A stretch of 64,000 nt of DNA from JBBDMC01 sp963826055 (GTDB lineage: Bacteria; Pseudomonadota; Alphaproteobacteria; Rhizobiales; Kaistiaceae): the NCBI GenBank assembly GCA_963826055.1, contig CAWGVO010000020.1, forward strand, positions 1 to 64,000, read 5' to 3'. A program made the translations under genes and the position numbers. Shown piece by piece: positions 61,083 through 64,000 of the stretch. The notes beneath the pieces are model-generated. The model saw only the letters and a list, made by a program, of their open reading frames with translations. It did not search any database and was not told the DNA's origin. Within the stretch, counting starts at the first letter, position 1. Every line of letters starts with the position of its first letter.

Positions 61083-64000
61083 TTGCCCATCCGCAAGATC
61101 CTCGTCGCCAACCGGTCGGAAATCGCCATCCGCGTCTTCCGCGCCGCCAACGAGCTCGGCATCGCCACCGTGGCGGTGTTCGCCGAGGAGGACAAGCTCG
61201 CCCTCCACCGCTTCAAGGCGGACGAGGCCTACCAGATCGGCAAGGGCCTCGGCCCCATCGCCGCCTATCTCGACATCGGCGAGGTGATCCGCGTTGCCCG
61301 AGAGGCGCGGGCGGACGCGATCCACCCGGGCTACGGCCTTCTGTCGGAGAACCCGGATTTCGCCGCGGCGTGCGCGGAGGCGGGCATCGTCTTCATCGGG
61401 CCGTCGCCGGAGACGATGCGCAAGCTCGGCAACAAGGTCACCGCGCGCGAACTCGCCGAGTCGGTCGGCGTGCCGGTGATGCCGGCGAGCGAACCGCTTC
61501 CCGACGACGTCGACGCCGCCGCCGCCGTCGCGGCGGAGATAGGCTATCCGCTGATGCTGAAGGCGTCGTGGGGCGGGGGAGGGCGCGGCATGCGGGTGCT
61601 CTCCGGCGAGGAGGACCTGCGGCGCGGGCTCACCCCGGCGCGGCGTGAGGCGAAGGCCGCCTTCGGCCGCGACGAGGTCTATCTGGAAAAGCTGGTGGAG
61701 CGTGCCCGCCATGTGGAGGTGCAGGTGCTCGCCGACCGCCACGGTTCCATCGTCCATCTGTTCGAGCGCGACTGCACCGTCCAGCGCCGCCACCAGAAGG
61801 TGGTCGAGCGGGCGCCGGCGCCGTATCTCGACGAGGAGCGGCGGGCGGAGATCTGCCGCCACGCGGTCGCCATCGCCAATGCCGCCGGCTATGCCGGTGC
61901 CGGTACCGTCGAGTTCCTGCAGGACGCCGACACCGGCCGCTTCTATTTCATCGAGGTCAATCCGCGCATCCAGGTCGAGCACACCGTCACCGAGGAGGTG
62001 ACCGGCATCGACATCGTCAAGGCGCAGATCCGCATCGCGGAGGGCGCGGCCATCGGCGACCCCGATTGCGGTGTGCCGCGTCAGGGCGAGATCCGGCTGA
62101 ACGGCCACGCGCTCCAGTGCCGGATCACAACGGAAGACCCCGAGCAGAACTTCATCCCCGACTACGGCCGCATCACCGCCTACCGCGGCGCCACCGGCTT
62201 CGGCATCCGGCTCGACGGCGGCACCGCCTATTCCGGCGCGGTGATCACGCGCTTCTACGATCCGCTGCTGGAAAAAGTCACCGCCTGGGCGCCACGGCCG
62301 CAGGAGGCGATCGCGCGCATGGACCGGGCGCTGCGCGAATTCCGCATCCGCGGGGTGGCGACCAACCTGGCGTTTCTCGAGAACGTCATCGGCCATCCGA
62401 AGTTCCGCGACGCCAGCTACACCACCCGCTTCATCGACGAGACGCCGGTTCTGTTCGAGGCGATCAGTCGCCGCGACCGTGCCACCAAGCTCCTCACCTA
62501 TGTTGCCGATGTCACCGTTAACGGTCATCCCGATACCCGCGGCCGCGCTCTGCCGCCGGACCCCGCGCCCGAGATCGTAGCCCCGCGTTTCAATGGCGTG
62601 CCACCGCCCGGTGCGAAGCAGCGTCTCGACGCGGAGGGGCCCGAAGCTTTTGCCCGCTGGATGCGCGCCGAGAAGCGCGCCCTCGTCACCGATACCACCA
62701 TGCGCGATGCCCACCAGTCGCTGCTCGCCACCCGCATGCGCACCCACGACCTGGTGGCGGTCGCCGGCGCCTACGCAACGGGGCTGCCTCAGCTCCTGTC
62801 GCTGGAATGCTGGGGCGGGGCGACGTTCGACGTCGCCATGCGCTTCCTCGCCGAAGACCCGTGGGCGCGGCTCGCCGAAATCCGTGAGCGCGCGCCCAAC
62901 ATCCTGTTGCAGATGCTGCTCCGCGGCTCCAACGCCGTCGGCTACACCAACTATCCGGACAACGTCGTCCGCTTCTTCGTGAGGCAGGCGGCCGCGGCCG
63001 GCATCGACCTCTTCCGCGTGTTCGACTGCCTGAACTGGGTGGAGAACATGCGCGTGTCGATGGACGCGGTGGTGGAGGCGGGCAAGCTCTGCGAGGGGGC
63101 GATCTGCTACACCGGCGATATCCTCGATCCCGACCGGGCCAAATACGACCTCAAGTATTACGTCGGCCTCGCCCGCGAGCTGGAGAAGGCGGGCGCCCAC
63201 ATCATCGGCATCAAGGACATGGCGGGCCTCCTGAAGCCGGCGGCGGCGACGAAGCTCATCGCCACGCTGCGCGTGGAGACCGGCCTTCCCATCCATTTCC
63301 ACACCCACGACACCTCCGGCATCTCGGCCGCTTCAGTGCTTGCCGCCGTGGAAGCCGGCGCCGACGCCTTTGATGCCGCGATCGATTCCATGTCGGGCCT
63401 GACCTCGCAGCCGTGCCTCGGCTCGCTGGTGGAGGCGCTCGGGCGCACTGACCGCGACACCGGGCTCGACCGGCAAGCAATCCGCCAGATCTCGTTCTAC
63501 TTCGAGGCGGTGCGTGCCCGGTACCGCGCCTTCGAGTCCGATCTCCGCTTCGGTGCTTCGGAGGTCTATCTCCACGAGATGCCGGGTGGCCAGTTCACCA
63601 ACCTCAAGGAGCAGGCGCGTTCACTGGGCCTCGAGGCGCGCTGGCACGAGGTCGCGCGCGCCTACGCCGACGTCAACATGCTGTTCGGCGACATCGTCAA
63701 GGTGACGCCGTCATCGAAGGTCGTCGGCGATCTCGCGCTGATGATGGTCGCCTCCGACCTGACGCCCGCGGACATCATCGATCCCGACAAGGACATCGCC
63801 TTCCCCGAGTCGGTCGTGCAGATGATGCGCGGCGACCTCGGCCAGCCGCCGGGCGGGTGGCCGGAGGCGCTGCAGAAGAAGGTGCTGAAGGGCGCCACGC
63901 CCGTCACCGTGCGGCCGGGCTCGCTCATTCCGCCCGCTGATCTCGAAGCGGAGCGCGCCGCCGCTGCGGAAAAGACCGGCGGTGCCGTCGACGATCGCGC
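61083..64000 (+). CDS. pyc: Pyruvate carboxylase (3' end outside the window)
   Basis: Carboxylates pyruvate to oxaloacetate with biotin, ATP and bicarbonate. 972 residues are present in one uninterrupted frame. The biotin carboxylase half (1 to about 450) has KILVANRSEIAIRVFRAANE, ATP-grasp GGGGRGMRVL and FIEVNPRIQVEHTVTEEVTG. The carboxyltransferase half starts near residue 530 with DTTMRDAHQSLLATR and includes LECWGGATFDVAMRFL and the metal-binding PIHFHTHDTSG. The biotinyl domain lies beyond the right edge. The start is TTG at 61083, after GGAGTGAG. It supplies oxaloacetate when pyruvate comes from the sugar-acid and lyase pathways nearby. Confidence 0.95.
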   Translation, partial: MPIRKILVANRSEIAIRVFRAANELGIATVAVFAEEDKLALHRFKADEAYQIGKGLGPIAAYLDIGEVIRVAREARADAIHPGYGLLSENPDFAAACAEAGIVFIGPSPETMRKLGNKVTARELAESVGVPVMPASEPLPDDVDAAAAVAAEIGYPLMLKASWGGGGRGMRVLSGEEDLRRGLTPARREAKAAFGRDEVYLEKLVERARHVEVQVLADRHGSIVHLFERDCTVQRRHQKVVERAPAPYLDEERRAEICRHAVAIANAAGYAGAGTVEFLQDADTGRFYFIEVNPRIQVEHTVTEEVTGIDIVKAQIRIAEGAAIGDPDCGVPRQGEIRLNGHALQCRITTEDPEQNFIPDYGRITAYRGATGFGIRLDGGTAYSGAVITRFYDPLLEKVTAWAPRPQEAIARMDRALREFRIRGVATNLAFLENVIGHPKFRDASYTTRFIDETPVLFEAISRRDRATKLLTYVADVTVNGHPDTRGRALPPDPAPEIVAPRFNGVPPPGAKQRLDAEGPEAFARWMRAEKRALVTDTTMRDAHQSLLATRMRTHDLVAVAGAYATGLPQLLSLECWGGATFDVAMRFLAEDPWARLAEIRERAPNILLQMLLRGSNAVGYTNYPDNVVRFFVRQAAAAGIDLFRVFDCLNWVENMRVSMDAVVEAGKLCEGAICYTGDILDPDRAKYDLKYYVGLARELEKAGAHIIGIKDMAGLLKPAAATKLIATLRVETGLPIHFHTHDTSGISAASVLAAVEAGADAFDAAIDSMSGLTSQPCLGSLVEALGRTDRDTGLDRQAIRQISFYFEAVRARYRAFESDLRFGASEVYLHEMPGGQFTNLKEQARSLGLEARWHEVARAYADVNMLFGDIVKVTPSSKVVGDLALMMVASDLTPADIIDPDKDIAFPESVVQMMRGDLGQPPGGWPEALQKKVLKGATPVTVRPGSLIPPADLEAERAAAAEKTGGAVDDR

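Noticed and set aside
61041..63308. A 755-codon leftward frame opposite pyruvate carboxylase
   Set aside because: It is antisense to a clearly conserved, uninterrupted pyruvate carboxylase and has the His/Gly/Asp/Arg-rich composition typical of shadow frames.
1..64000. CRISPR array, insertion sequence, integrase or prophage
   Set aside because: No repeated spacers, transposase or integrase motifs, or tRNA-flanking direct repeats were seen; the region reads as ordinary chromosomal DNA.

Overview
The window is high-GC chromosomal DNA (roughly two thirds G+C by eye) from an alphaproteobacterium, most likely of the Rhizobiales/Hyphomicrobiales. Pointers are the dipeptide-type ABC transporters, hydantoinase-type hydrolases, a sulfite-oxidase-like/flavin reductase pair, a Tat-exported beta-helix protein of a kind known from that order, rhizobial-type pyruvate carboxylase, and several CtrA-like TTAACCAT half-sites. 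I see no insertion sequence, phage gene, CRISPR array or rRNA.

Layout. 1-7.7 kb: a sugar-acid regulon. A sulfatase, a phytanoyl-CoA-dioxygenase-like enzyme, an FCD-type GntR regulator and a DapA-type aldolase run leftward. A KDG-type kinase, KDPG aldolase and FAD monooxygenase run rightward from the same promoter region. 7.7-14.1 kb: a leftward operon of a VOC protein, a complete peptide-type ABC importer without its binding protein, a bicupin and an alpha/beta hydrolase. 14.3-18.9 kb: a methyltransferase with a short helical partner, then a sensor kinase/FixJ-type regulator locus with an extra receiver protein and a small exported protein. 19-26.8 kb: a leftward catabolic operon of GntR/UTRA regulator, isocitrate-lyase-family lyase, HyuB, HyuA and an isochorismatase-family protein without its cysteine, followed by a family 5 binding protein. 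27-30.5 kb: a divergent operon of LeuC-like and LeuD-like hydratase subunits, a second methyltransferase and a second short helical partner.

30.5-43 kb: envelope or polysaccharide genes. An asparagine synthetase, PrpF-family isomerase, ATP-grasp ligase and FemAB/CelD-like acyltransferase form one leftward operon. A tRNA-Gly follows, then a rightward glycosyltransferase, polysaccharide deacetylase, flippase, O-antigen polymerase and beta-helix protein. 43-54.8 kb: signalling and general metabolism, including a GGDEF-EAL protein, an N-acyl amino acid synthase-like protein, an aldo/keto reductase, a nucleoside hydrolase, the sulfite-oxidase-like/reductase pair, methyltransferases, an exported protein with a VPxP-type C-terminal sorting signal and an EamA transporter. 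54.8-64 kb: glycerate 2-kinase, xylulokinase, a PfkB kinase, a truncated acyl-CoA-ligase-like protein with a second deacetylase, a tautomerase, and pyruvate carboxylase running off the right edge.

The sequence carries about thirty apparent single-base indels that break otherwise well-conserved genes, roughly one per 2 kb, and even a tRNA looks affected. I treat these as probable sequencing or assembly errors and give each broken gene as one CDS with the approximate shift position. The most interesting biology is (i) the co-occurrence of an isocitrate-lyase-family lyase, a LeuCD-like hydratase and a PrpF-family isomerase, the three enzyme families of the lower methylitaconate/dimethylmaleate route, and (ii) two paralogous translationally coupled modules of a class I methyltransferase and a short helical protein.
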